Translations under genes and position numbers: made by a program | From: Acidobacteriota bacterium | GTDB taxonomy: Bacteria; Acidobacteriota; Thermoanaerobaculia; Thermoanaerobaculales; Thermoanaerobaculaceae | NCBI GenBank assembly: GCA_016213675.1 | Contig: JACQZW010000021.1 | Location: 1 to 64,000, forward strand | Length of the DNA: 64,000 nucleotides | Direction: 5' to 3' | Part shown: positions 10,158-18,266 of the stretch, piece after piece | How positions within the stretch are numbered: position 1 is the first letter of the stretch | Layout of the letters: each line of letters starts with the position of its first letter | Notes under the pieces: model-generated | Told to the model about the DNA's origin: nothing | Seen by the model: only the letters and a program-made list of their open reading frames with translations | Databases searched by the model: none

Positions 10158-11053
10158 GCGTCTCCCTGCCCGAACAGCTACCCGCCAGGAGCGCCCCGCG
10201 AAAACTGGCAACCGGCGTCAATCCGTACGCTCCGGCCCAGGCCCGGATCATGCGGGTCCAGGACCTGACCTCGGAGATCCGTCTCTTCGACCTCCGCTTC
10301 ACCGACGCCGCCCTCGCCGAGTCGTTCAACTTCCGGCCGGGCCAGTTCGTCGAGTTGTCGGTGCTCGGGGTGGGCGAGGGGCCGTTCTCCCTGCCGTCCT
10401 CGCCGACCCGGCGGGGAATGTTCCAGCTTGGCATCCGGCGGGCCGGCACCCTGACGAACTACCTCTTCGACCACGTCATCGAGGGCGACTTCGTCGGCAT
10501 TCGCGGACCCCTCGGCAACGGTTTCCCGGTCGAGCTGTTCGAAGGACAGGACGTGCTCCTCGTCGCCGGCGGCCTCGGCATGGTGCCGCTGCGAGGCCTA
10601 CTGCACTACCTCATCGACCAGCGCGACCGGTTCGGCCGCGTGATGCTGCTCTACGGCACGCGAACGCCGGACCAGGTGCTCTTCCGCGAGGAGCTGGAGT
10701 CGCTCGCGCGTCGCGGGGATGCGGAGATCCTGCTCTCCGTGGACAACGCCCAGGGCAAGCCGTGGGGGGGCAGGGTCGGCGTGGTCACCGAGCTGCTCGA
10801 CCAGGTCTCCTTCGACGTGACGAACACCTACGCGATCGCCTGCGGCCCTCCGGTCTTCTACAAGTTCATGCTCGAGAAGCTCGTCGCCCGCGGCTTCGGC
10901 CGCCACCGCATCTTCCTGTCGCTCGAACGGCGCATGGAGTGCGGCATCGGAAAGTGCGGCCACTGCGCCGTCGGGTACACCTTCACGTGCCTGCACGGAC
11001 CGGTCTTCTCGTACTGGGACGCGATCAACCTCCCCGAGCTGATCTACACCTGA
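10154..11053 (+). CDS. hydG: Group 3b hydrogenase gamma subunit, FAD/NAD(P)-binding reductase HydG
   Basis: 299 residues of the ferredoxin-NADP reductase-like family. An FAD-binding barrel with FRPGQFVELSV leads to a nucleotide-binding domain with VAGGLGMVPLRGL and CGPPVFYKFM. The C-terminal [2Fe-2S] motif has C263, C268, C271 and C279. It exchanges electrons with NAD(P)H for the cytosolic hydrogenase; NAD versus NADP preference cannot be read from the sequence. Overlaps hydB by ATGA. The stop lies 9 bases before hydD. A paralogue lies at 16939. Confidence 0.93.
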   Translation: MSVSLPEQLPARSAPRKLATGVNPYAPAQARIMRVQDLTSEIRLFDLRFTDAALAESFNFRPGQFVELSVLGVGEGPFSLPSSPTRRGMFQLGIRRAGTLTNYLFDHVIEGDFVGIRGPLGNGFPVELFEGQDVLLVAGGLGMVPLRGLLHYLIDQRDRFGRVMLLYGTRTPDQVLFREELESLARRGDAEILLSVDNAQGKPWGGRVGVVTELLDQVSFDVTNTYAIACGPPVFYKFMLEKLVARGFGRHRIFLSLERRMECGIGKCGHCAVGYTFTCLHGPVFSYWDAINLPELIYT

Positions 11054-11062
11054 GGAGCGGCC

Positions 11063-11860
11063 ATGCCCAACGGAAACGACAAACCCAAGGTTGGCATCTT
11101 CGGACTCACCGGGTGCGCCGGCGACCAGCTCCAGATCCTCAACTGCGAGGACGAGCTGGTCAGGCTGGCCGGGCGCATGGACATCGTCGACTGGGTGATG
11201 GCCAGGAGCGGCAACGACCACACCTGCCGGCTCGACGTCGCCTTCGTCGAGGGCGTCGTCGCCACCGAACGGGACCTCGAGACGCTCAAGGAGATCCGCG
11301 CGCGCGCCAAGACGCTCGTCGCACTCGGAACGTGCGCGGTGTGGGGCGGCCTGCCGGCGATGCACAACGAAATGTCGCGCGAGGTGCTCCAGCGTGAGGT
11401 TTACAACACCCACGTCCAATTCCTCGACACCGTGGAGGCCCTGCCGCCGACTCACTTCGTCCCCTTCGAGCTGAGCCTGCCGGGGTGCCCCATCGAGCGG
11501 CACGAGTTCCTCCGGGTCGTCAACTCCGTCCTCTCCGGGACGGAGCCCGACCTCCCCAGGGTGCCGGTGTGCTGGGAATGCAAGGTGAAGGAGAACACCT
11601 GCCGCGTCATCCACGCTCAGGAGGTCTGCTGCGGCGCGATGACTCGCGGTGGATGCGGGGCGCGCTGCCCATCCCACGGCGTGGCGTGCTCGGGCTGTCG
11701 CGGCCCGGTCGAGGAACCTAACTACGACGCCAATATCACCATGTTCGCCGGTCGCGGCATTTCCTGGCTGGAGATTGCCCGCAGGATGAGCAACTTCTCG
11801 GCACCGGTGTGGATGACCCAGGGCCTGGAGCAGGAGGTGCGCCGTGAGTCCAAGCGGTAG
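11063..11860 (+). CDS. hydD: Group 3b hydrogenase small (delta) subunit HydD
   Basis: 265 residues, without signal peptide. It holds the proximal cluster plus C-terminal cysteine clusters (CWECKVKENTC, CCGAMTRGGCGARCPSHGVACSGC) that should bind two more Fe-S clusters. An unusual feature is the proximal motif TGCAGDQLQILNCEDEL. Position 21, normally the second Cys of CxxC, is Asp; the base sequence reads tgc gcc ggc gac. A three-Cys-one-Asp cluster is possible. GTCATC-type downstream motifs LGTCAVWGG and LPGCPIER are normal. ATG preceded by GAGGAGCGGCC. Overlaps hydA by 17 bases. Confidence 0.92.
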   Translation: MPNGNDKPKVGIFGLTGCAGDQLQILNCEDELVRLAGRMDIVDWVMARSGNDHTCRLDVAFVEGVVATERDLETLKEIRARAKTLVALGTCAVWGGLPAMHNEMSREVLQREVYNTHVQFLDTVEALPPTHFVPFELSLPGCPIERHEFLRVVNSVLSGTEPDLPRVPVCWECKVKENTCRVIHAQEVCCGAMTRGGCGARCPSHGVACSGCRGPVEEPNYDANITMFAGRGISWLEIARRMSNFSAPVWMTQGLEQEVRRESKR

Positions 11861-13160
11861 GAACATCGTCATCCCCCACCTGGGGCGCGTCGAGGGTCAC
11901 GGCGGGATCTTCGTGAAGATCGTCGGCAACACGGTCCACGAAGTCAACATGGACATCTTCGAGGGCAGCCGCTACTACGAGGCGCTCCTCAAGGGCAAGC
12001 ACTTCCTCGAGATCCAGGGAATCATCACCCGCGTGTGCGCGATCTGCTCCGCCAGCCATACCGTGGCGGCGCTCACCGCGATCGAGAACGCCCTCGGGGT
12101 CAAGCAGACGGAGCGCGTCCACACGTTGCGCGGGCTGCTGCTGCTCGGAGCCACCATCGAGTCCCATGCCCTGCACGTGTTCGCCCTGGCGCTGCCGGAC
12201 TTCCTGGGGTTCGACTCGGTCATCGGGATGGCCTCGAAGTACCCGGGAGAGGTGGCGTTCGCCCTCAAGCTCAAGCAGCTCGGCAACCGGATCCAGGAGC
12301 TCATCGGGGGCCGCGCCATTCACCCCATCAACACGCTGGTCGGCGGGTTCGGCAAGCTCCCCGGACACCGTGAGCTCCAGGCCATCCGGTCCGAGCTGCA
12401 GGCCGCCCTCGACCCGCTGATGGGTGCGGTCGACCTGGTCGCCACGCTCCCGGTGCCCGGATGGGCCGAGCAGGACACCGTCTACGTCGCCCTCCGGCCG
12501 TACGAGGAGGCGTACCGCTTCCGCGGCGTGTCGATCTGCACCTCCCGCGGCGAGGAGTTCCCCATCGAGTCGTACCGGGACGTCGTGCGGGAGTTCACCG
12601 TCGAGCACTCCCACGCGAAGCACTCGGCGCTCGCGTCCGGTGAGACCTACATGGTCGGCTCTCTGGCGCGGTTGAAGCTCTGGGGCCACCACCTCGGTGG
12701 CCGGGCCCGGGAAGCCATGGGCAAGCTGTTCCCGGCCGGCGTTCAGGACAACATCCTGCTGAACAACTGGGCTCAGCTCGTGGAGCTGGTGCACTGCGTG
12801 GAGCACTCGATCGAGGTCTGCGACGAGCTCCTCGCCATGCCGGAGGCGCCACGCGAAATGGTCGACTACGAGGTCCGGGCGGGTCGCGGCGTCGGGGCGA
12901 TCGAGGTACCGCGCGGGACGCTCTTCCACGAGTACGAGCTGGACGCCGAGGGACGGGTCGTCTCCGCCAACGTCATCACCCCGACCGCTCAGAACCTGGC
13001 GAACGTCGAGCGCGACATGCGGACGGCGGTCGAGAACGTGCTGGCGGGAGGGGAGCAGGTCGACGACAGCCGACTCAAGCTCAACCTGGAGATGGTCGCC
13101 CGGGCCTACGACCCCTGCATCTCCTGCTCGGTGCATGTCACTCGCCTGGACGGCGAGTGA
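11844..13160 (+). CDS. hydA: Group 3b hydrogenase large (alpha) NiFe subunit HydA
   Basis: 438 residues with all four nickel ligands: L1 RVCAICSASH (C65, C68) and L2 DPCISCSVH (C425, C428, H431). Only seven residues (VTRLDGE) follow H431, the short peptide typical of this group, and a protease gene follows. The start is GTG at 11844 after CAGGAGGTGC, inside the end of hydD. The enzyme should interconvert H2 and NAD(P)H in the cytosol with HydBGD. Some members also reduce sulfur or polysulfide; this is a family property and is not shown here. Confidence 0.95.
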   Translation: MSPSGRNIVIPHLGRVEGHGGIFVKIVGNTVHEVNMDIFEGSRYYEALLKGKHFLEIQGIITRVCAICSASHTVAALTAIENALGVKQTERVHTLRGLLLLGATIESHALHVFALALPDFLGFDSVIGMASKYPGEVAFALKLKQLGNRIQELIGGRAIHPINTLVGGFGKLPGHRELQAIRSELQAALDPLMGAVDLVATLPVPGWAEQDTVYVALRPYEEAYRFRGVSICTSRGEEFPIESYRDVVREFTVEHSHAKHSALASGETYMVGSLARLKLWGHHLGGRAREAMGKLFPAGVQDNILLNNWAQLVELVHCVEHSIEVCDELLAMPEAPREMVDYEVRAGRGVGAIEVPRGTLFHEYELDAEGRVVSANVITPTAQNLANVERDMRTAVENVLAGGEQVDDSRLKLNLEMVARAYDPCISCSVHVTRLDGE

Positions 13161-13254
13161 CGGGGACAGGGGACAGGGAGCGTCCGTCGGGGTCTCCGCG
13201 TCGGCCCGAGCCCCGGGCTCCGAAAGCAGATGCGAGAGCCCTAGGCTGAACGCC

Positions 13255-13731
13255 GTGGCGACTCGGATCCTCGTCGTCGGCTTCGGGAACCCGCTGGCCG
13301 CGGACGATGGCGCGGGACCGGCCGTCGTCGCGCGCCTCCTGGAGATGAACCCGCCAGCCGGGGTGCGCTGCGAGGACGGAGGCAGCGACTCCCTGCGCCT
13401 CCCGACTCTGTGGCGAGGCGAGCGCGAGATCTGGCTCGTCGACGCCGTCGCCCGTGGGACGCCGCCCGGCTCGATCCATCGGCTCGACCACGACGGCGTG
13501 ATGTCGGTCCCGCAACGTCACGCCACCGTGCACCATCTGAGCCTGCCCGAAAGCCTCCGCTGGATCGCCATCGCCTACCCCGAGATGGCCCACGTGCGCT
13601 ACCGATTCTGGGGCATCGAGATCACTCACGTGAGCCTGCAGCCGGGGCTGACCCCGGTCGTCGCGGCCGCGGTGGAATCGGTGGCGTCCGAAGTGCTGGG
13701 CGAGTTGCGTTCAGTCCCCCACTTGCAGTGA
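13255..13731 (+). CDS. Hydrogenase maturation protease for the group 3b enzyme
   Basis: 158 residues from a GTG directly before the family core ATRILVVGFGNPLAADDGAG, with the metal-ligand Asp in IWLVDAVARG. The frame is open upstream to 13135, but that stretch is low-complexity. It should clip the short C-terminal peptide of HydA. It lies 94 bases after hydA. The gap contains a GGGGACAGGGGACAGGG direct repeat but no terminator, so it is probably in the same transcript. Confidence 0.85.
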   Translation: MATRILVVGFGNPLAADDGAGPAVVARLLEMNPPAGVRCEDGGSDSLRLPTLWRGEREIWLVDAVARGTPPGSIHRLDHDGVMSVPQRHATVHHLSLPESLRWIAIAYPEMAHVRYRFWGIEITHVSLQPGLTPVVAAAVESVASEVLGELRSVPHLQ

Positions 13732-13751
13732 CCCCGGTTTCGAGCTAGATT
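13723..13751 (+). promoter_or_regulatory. Predicted promoter of the group 4 operon
   Basis: TTGCAG (13723-13728) and TAGATT (13746-13751) are spaced 17 bases apart, starting inside the end of the protease gene. The -10 box is identical to that before hydB. Confidence 0.45.
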
Positions 13752-13762
13752 GACTCCAGCAC

Positions 13763-13780
13763 TCGTGGGAGCATTCACAA
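13763..13780 (+). promoter_or_regulatory. Degenerate Rex-like operator, group 4 operon
   Basis: TCGTGGG-AGCA-TTCACAA. The right half is a perfect Rex half-site and the left half matches at 4 of 7 positions. It begins 12 bases after the -10 box, very nearly the same offset as in the hyd operon, which argues that it is not chance. The remaining 180 bases to the first gene show nothing else recognisable. Confidence 0.45.
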
Positions 13781-13962
13781 GCCGGGGTGGTTGATCGTTC
13801 GCTGAGGTGACTCGACCCTCACGTCAGCGCTTTCTCCGCCTCCCACGCGACCAGAAGGGGGAGTTCCCCGGCAGGTGTCGGACAGGGCCTGAAGACCCCG
13901 GGCCACGGGCGGCGCGGCAGCGATGCAGCCGGAGCGTGTGGCCGTGAAGGGAGTCGGCGGCG

Positions 13963-15876
13963 GTGGCTACTGTCCTCACCACCTGTCCCTTCTGCACGTG
14001 CGGTTGCGGGCTCCACCTGCAGGCCGACCACGGACACCTCACCGGCAGCGCCCCGAGCGAGCACCATCCGGTCGGGCAGGGAAAGCTGTGTGCCCGAGGG
14101 TGGCACGCGCACGAGGCGCCGACGTGGGGCCCACGTCTGACCCGGCCGCTCCTCCGGCGCGGCGGCGAACCGGTCGAGGTTTCCTGGGCCGAGGCCATCG
14201 ACGCGGTCGTCCAGGGTCTCTCCCGGATTCTCGCGGACGGAGATCCCATCGGCGTGCTCGGCTCGGCCCGCGCGACCAACGAGGAGAACTTCCTCGCCGT
14301 CAAGCTGGCCCGAGGGGCACTCCGGACCGGCAACGTGGACTTCTGCCTGCGGGCGGGGCTCCAACCTCTCATCGACGGCGTTGCTGAGGTCACTGGCGAT
14401 CCGTGGCCGCCGGGCCGGCTGCTCGACCTCGAGAGGAGCGAGTTCATCCTGCTCTTCGAGGGCGACCTCGCCGAGACGCATCCGAGGGCCGCCTCGCTCG
14501 TCGCGGCAGCCGTCAAGCGAGGCGCCAGGCTGGTGACGGTCGGCTGGCACCAGACGCAGATGAGCCGGCTGGCGGCGCGCCATCTGCCCGTCGATCCAGG
14601 GGCCGGACACCAGGTCATCCCGGGGCTCCTCGCCGCGGTCCTGGACGGTGGGTCGGCGGACGGTGCCGGTGCCGTGGCCGCCGATCCCGGACTGGCAGCG
14701 CTCCGTGCCGGCCTCGCAGGCCTTGCTGTAGGCGAGCCCGTCCGGGAGGTCGCGGCCTGGTACGCCTCGGCGGCCCGCGCCAGCATCGTCGTCGGAGAGG
14801 GCGCGCTGCTGCCGGACGAGGCGCGCGACGGAGCCGCCGCTCTCGCCATGCTCGCGGCCGTGACCGGCCATCTCGGCCGCGCCGGCTCGGCGATCCTGAT
14901 TCTGCCCTCGCGCGGCAACCAGCGGGGAGCGTTGGAGGTCGGCGTCCGGCCTGACGCCCTGCCCGGAGGCGTGCCGCTCGACGACGCGGCCGTGATCGCG
15001 AAGCTGCGCCGGACCTGGTCGCGAGAGCCGTCGGTCGTGGCAGGGCTCGACGCCGAGGCCATGGTCGCCGGCTGCCGCGGGCTCGTCGTCGTGGCGGAGG
15101 AGCTGCCGGCTGTTCTGCGGGCGGGCGGTGGCGGCCTCGATGCGTTGGCGAGTGCCTCCTTCGTCGTCGTCCTCGACTCGTTCGCCACCGCGACCGCACG
15201 GGCGGCTCACGCCGTGCTGCCGGTCGCGGCCTTCGGCGAGACCGACGGCACCACGACCAGCCTCGACGGACGCGTCCAGCGGGTGAGGGAGTGCGCCTCA
15301 CCCCCCGGGCTGGCCCGCCCTGGGTGGCAGGTGCTCGCGGAGCTCGTCACGAGGTTCGGGCTGCCCTGCACCTACGGGTCGATCGGCGACCTCCACCGGG
15401 AGATGACCGACCTCGTGCCACTGTTCGGCGAGATCGGGGAGGGACAGCTCGACGAGAGCTGGGGCGCCCTCGTCTCGAGACCCGCGACGGGGCCAGGGGT
15501 TCACCTCCGGACGGTCGACCTCGGGCGCCGGGACCCGGTTGAGGGCCCCTGCGTCGCGGTCTTCGACGAGGCGTTCGACTGGGGCAGCGATCCGTCGGTC
15601 GCCCACGCGCCGACGTTGTGTCGTGATCACGTCGCGCGCCGGAAGCTCTTCCCCACCGGCTTCGTGGAGATGAATAGGGCCGACGCGGACCGACTCGGGG
15701 TGAGACCGGGGTGGGCGGTCCGGCTCACCTCGAAGCACGGCGAGGTGACGGTGCCTGTCGTGGTGTCCGGCGAGGTGGCGCCGGGCATGGCCCGACTGCC
15801 GTTCTCGGCCCGCGACCGGGTGGGTGTCGTGCTCGGCGGGCGCGGCCGGGCCGGCGTCCGAGTGGAGCGAGCATGA
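13963..15876 (+). CDS. Formate dehydrogenase-like molybdopterin protein lacking the metal-ligand Cys/Sec
   Basis: 637 residues, GTG start after AGGGAG. The N-terminal [4Fe-4S] motif is intact (C8, C11, C15, C43 in CPFCTCGCG and GKLCARG). The rest follows the FdhA plan: SWAEAIDAV, NEENFLAVK, GRAGSAILILPSRGNQRGALEVG, GETDGTTTSLDGRVQRVR, and a C-terminal cofactor-binding domain. Where FdhA has Cys or Sec followed by His, this protein reads Gly132-Leu133 (LRAGLQPL). The conserved Lys after the last cluster Cys is Arg. There is no TGA that could be Sec. Formate oxidation of the usual type is therefore doubtful; a NuoG-like wiring role is an inference. Overlaps the next gene by ATGA. Confidence 0.85.
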   Translation: MATVLTTCPFCTCGCGLHLQADHGHLTGSAPSEHHPVGQGKLCARGWHAHEAPTWGPRLTRPLLRRGGEPVEVSWAEAIDAVVQGLSRILADGDPIGVLGSARATNEENFLAVKLARGALRTGNVDFCLRAGLQPLIDGVAEVTGDPWPPGRLLDLERSEFILLFEGDLAETHPRAASLVAAAVKRGARLVTVGWHQTQMSRLAARHLPVDPGAGHQVIPGLLAAVLDGGSADGAGAVAADPGLAALRAGLAGLAVGEPVREVAAWYASAARASIVVGEGALLPDEARDGAAALAMLAAVTGHLGRAGSAILILPSRGNQRGALEVGVRPDALPGGVPLDDAAVIAKLRRTWSREPSVVAGLDAEAMVAGCRGLVVVAEELPAVLRAGGGGLDALASASFVVVLDSFATATARAAHAVLPVAAFGETDGTTTSLDGRVQRVRECASPPGLARPGWQVLAELVTRFGLPCTYGSIGDLHREMTDLVPLFGEIGEGQLDESWGALVSRPATGPGVHLRTVDLGRRDPVEGPCVAVFDEAFDWGSDPSVAHAPTLCRDHVARRKLFPTGFVEMNRADADRLGVRPGWAVRLTSKHGEVTVPVVVSGEVAPGMARLPFSARDRVGVVLGGRGRAGVRVERA

Positions 15877-16946
15877 GGCCCGCCAACGACGTGCAAGGCA
15901 GAGACCCTGGAGCGTCCCGGCTCCTCGTGAAATCGGACCTCGTCTCCTGGATCCGACGGCTGATGGACGATGCCGAGGTCATCGCGCCCGCGGCGGGCGC
16001 CGGCGGCGACCTCATGTTCGGTCCTGTCACCGACCCGGCATCCGTGTGGCTGGGCCCGGGCAACCCGCTTCAGCCGCCGAAGCAGTTCGTCCTTCCCCAG
16101 ACCGACCCGATCGTCAGGATCGAGCGCAACGGGGGCGGTGTCCAGGTGTCTTCGATCAGCGACGAGCGGGCGCGGGTGATCTTCGGGATGCGGAGCTGCG
16201 ACGCTCGGGGAATGGCGTACCTGCGCCGCATGCAGGCGACCGACCTTCCCGACGACTCCTACCTCCGGCGCGCGGATCGGATCGCCGTCGTCACGCTGGC
16301 GTGCACCACGCCGTGCACGCTCGGGTTCTGCGTGTGCTGCGATGCCGGCCCCTTCGCCCGCGACGGCCACGATGTCCAGCTCGTCGACCTCGGCGACCGC
16401 TTCCTGGCCGAGGGTGCCACCGAGCGGGGGCGGGCGATGGTCGCCGACGCCCCGTTCCGGCCCGCGACCCAGGGCGACGTCGTCAGGCGGGACGAGCTCG
16501 AACGCGAGGCGGAGCGTCACTTCGGCGACGAGTCCGCCCATCTCGGCGCCGCGATGCGCCGCATCTCCACGCGACGGGTCGCCGAGGAGCTCTGGGAGGC
16601 GATGAGCCCCTGGTGCTTCGAGTGCGGCGGCTGCAACTTCATCTGCCCGACCTGCTACTGCTTCTCGGTCAAGGACCGCTGCCAGGACCACGGCTGGGAG
16701 CGCTGCCGGACCTGGGACTCGTGTCAGTACTCGGCGTTCACCTTGGAGGCCTCGGGCCACAACCCGCGCGAGCGGCGCAAGGAGCGCATCAAGCGACGCT
16801 TCTTCCACAAGGTGAGCGCGCAGTACTACCAGCGCGACGGTGCCGTCGGCTGCGTGGGCTGCGGCCGGTGCGTGCAGACCTGCCTGGGCACGACCGACAT
16901 GCCGGCCGTCGTGGCGGCGATCCGCAAGGGGGTTTGGCATGGGTGA
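15873..16946 (+). CDS. HydB-like iron-sulfur protein of the group 4 operon
   Basis: 357 residues, paralogue of HydB at 9138. Two ferredoxin-type motifs are present, CFECGGCNFICPTC from C248 and CVGCGRCVQTC from C327. An extra cysteine-rich stretch, TPCTLGFCVCC, lies near residues 149-159. The shared block around RTWDSCQYSAF and NPRERRKERIKRRFFHK aligns with RTWDACLYREY and RASRADRVKNRYYHK of HydB. It should carry electrons between the flavoprotein at 16939 and the FdhA-like protein or the membrane hydrogenase. Start overlaps the previous stop (ATGA). Confidence 0.88.
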   Translation: MRPANDVQGRDPGASRLLVKSDLVSWIRRLMDDAEVIAPAAGAGGDLMFGPVTDPASVWLGPGNPLQPPKQFVLPQTDPIVRIERNGGGVQVSSISDERARVIFGMRSCDARGMAYLRRMQATDLPDDSYLRRADRIAVVTLACTTPCTLGFCVCCDAGPFARDGHDVQLVDLGDRFLAEGATERGRAMVADAPFRPATQGDVVRRDELEREAERHFGDESAHLGAAMRRISTRRVAEELWEAMSPWCFECGGCNFICPTCYCFSVKDRCQDHGWERCRTWDSCQYSAFTLEASGHNPRERRKERIKRRFFHKVSAQYYQRDGAVGCVGCGRCVQTCLGTTDMPAVVAAIRKGVWHG

Positions 16947-17760
16947 CCTCTTCCTCCCCGAGGTCGCGAGAATCGCGTCGATGCGGGACGAGACGCCGGA
17001 CACGAGGACGTTCGCGCTTCGGCTCCGCGACGACCGCCGGCACGACAGCTTCTCCTTCCGGCCCGGCCAGTTCCTCGAGCTGTCGGTGTTCGGCTTCGGC
17101 GAGGCGCCGTTCTGCTTCGCGTCGAGCCCGACCAGGCCCGACTCCATCGAGACCACGGTGCGGCGCACGGGTCAGCTCACCAACGCCCTCCACACCCTCG
17201 CCGTGGGGGACGAGGTGGGCCTGCGCGGTCCGTGCGGCAACGGCTTCGACGTCGAGGCCGCACGGGGCAAGGACCTGCTGTTCGTCGGCGGCGGTATCGG
17301 CCTCCCGCCCTTGCGCGGCCTGATCTGGAACGTCCTCGACGAGCGCGACCGCTTCGGGCGCATCCAGATCCTCTACGGCGCGCGGACGCCGACCGACCTG
17401 GTCTACAAGGACGAGCTGCGGACGTGGGCGGCGCGGGGGGACCTCGAGCTCCTCGTGACGGTGGACCGCGGCGAGTCGGGCTGGACCGGCAACGTCGGCA
17501 TGGTTCCGACCCTCTTCGACAAGACCGAGCTGCGGCCGGCGACCACGCTGGCCTACGTGTGCGGGCCCCCGATCATGATCAAGTTCGTCGTCCAGGACCT
17601 GCTCATGCGCGGGTTCGCCGAGGAGTCCGTGATCTCTACGTTGGAGCGGATGATGCAGTGCGGGGTGGGGAAGTGCAACCACTGCGCGATCGGCCACTGC
17701 TACATCTGCCGCGACGGCCCGGTGTTCAACTTCAAGCAGATCAGGGAGCTGGTCGAGTGA
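16939..17760 (+). CDS. HydG-like FAD/NAD(P)-binding reductase of the group 4 operon
   Basis: 273 residues, paralogue of HydG at 10154. FRPGQFLELSVFGFGEAPF (flavin domain), VGGGIGLPPLRGL and CGPPIMIKF (nucleotide domain) align closely with the first copy. The C-terminal cluster motif has C241, C246 and C249, then C254 and C257. By family it reduces or oxidises NAD(P)(H) through FAD. Its presence in an operon with a membrane hydrogenase implies that the membrane complex talks to pyridine nucleotides. Start ATG lies inside the end of the HydB-like gene; the stop overlaps the next start (GTGA). Confidence 0.88.
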   Translation: MGDLFLPEVARIASMRDETPDTRTFALRLRDDRRHDSFSFRPGQFLELSVFGFGEAPFCFASSPTRPDSIETTVRRTGQLTNALHTLAVGDEVGLRGPCGNGFDVEAARGKDLLFVGGGIGLPPLRGLIWNVLDERDRFGRIQILYGARTPTDLVYKDELRTWAARGDLELLVTVDRGESGWTGNVGMVPTLFDKTELRPATTLAYVCGPPIMIKFVVQDLLMRGFAEESVISTLERMMQCGVGKCNHCAIGHCYICRDGPVFNFKQIRELVE

Positions 17761-18266
17761 TTGCGGAGCTCGAGCTGGCGTCCCGTCTGGTGGGCCGGGT
17801 CGTGCTGGTCGGGGTGGGGAACTCCCTTCGCGGTGACGACGCGGCAGGCTGCCTGGCCGCGCGCCGGGTGACGGAGCGCGACTGCGTCAGGGTGCTCGTC
17901 GCCGAGGAGATCCCCGAGGCCTACCTGGGGGCGATCGCCGCGGCCCACCCGGACGCCGTGGTGCTGATCGACGCGGTCGACATGGGTGCCGAGCCCGGCT
18001 CGTTCGCGATCCTCGGCAGGGACGACGTGACAGCCGGCTACGTGGGGACCCACCGGCTTCCCCTCCCGGTGCTGATGGAGCTGGTCGAGCTCGAGACCGG
18101 CGCGGACGTGATGCTGCTCGGCATTCAACCCTCCCAGGTGGGCTTCGGCGCGCCACCGAGCGCCGAGGTGACCGCGGCGGCCGAGTCGGTCGGCGACGCG
18201 CTCGAGCGGGTGCTCTCCGCGGGCTGCACGGCAGCCGTCGGGGTGACGGGAGCCCTTCCATGCTGA
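17757..18266 (+). CDS. hycI: Hydrogenase maturation protease, HycI-type
   Basis: 169 residues, GTG start on the preceding stop. Family core: VVLVGVGNSLRGDDAAG with the Asp in VVLIDAVDMGAEPG and the end motif LLGIQPSQVGFG, typical of the HycI branch that processes energy-converting hydrogenases. Its substrate should be the large subunit at 21743, which has a 33-residue C-terminal extension. Overlaps the next gene by 7 bases. Confidence 0.9.
   Translation: MIAELELASRLVGRVVLVGVGNSLRGDDAAGCLAARRVTERDCVRVLVAEEIPEAYLGAIAAAHPDAVVLIDAVDMGAEPGSFAILGRDDVTAGYVGTHRLPLPVLMELVELETGADVMLLGIQPSQVGFGAPPSAEVTAAAESVGDALERVLSAGCTAAVGVTGALPC

Noticed and set aside
13780..13962. Molybdenum-cofactor riboswitch before the FdhA-like gene
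   Set aside because: I could not find the conserved Moco-RNA helices in this leader.
14341..14364. Selenocysteine in the FdhA-like protein
   Set aside because: There is no in-frame TGA; the codon at the ligand position is GGG (Gly).
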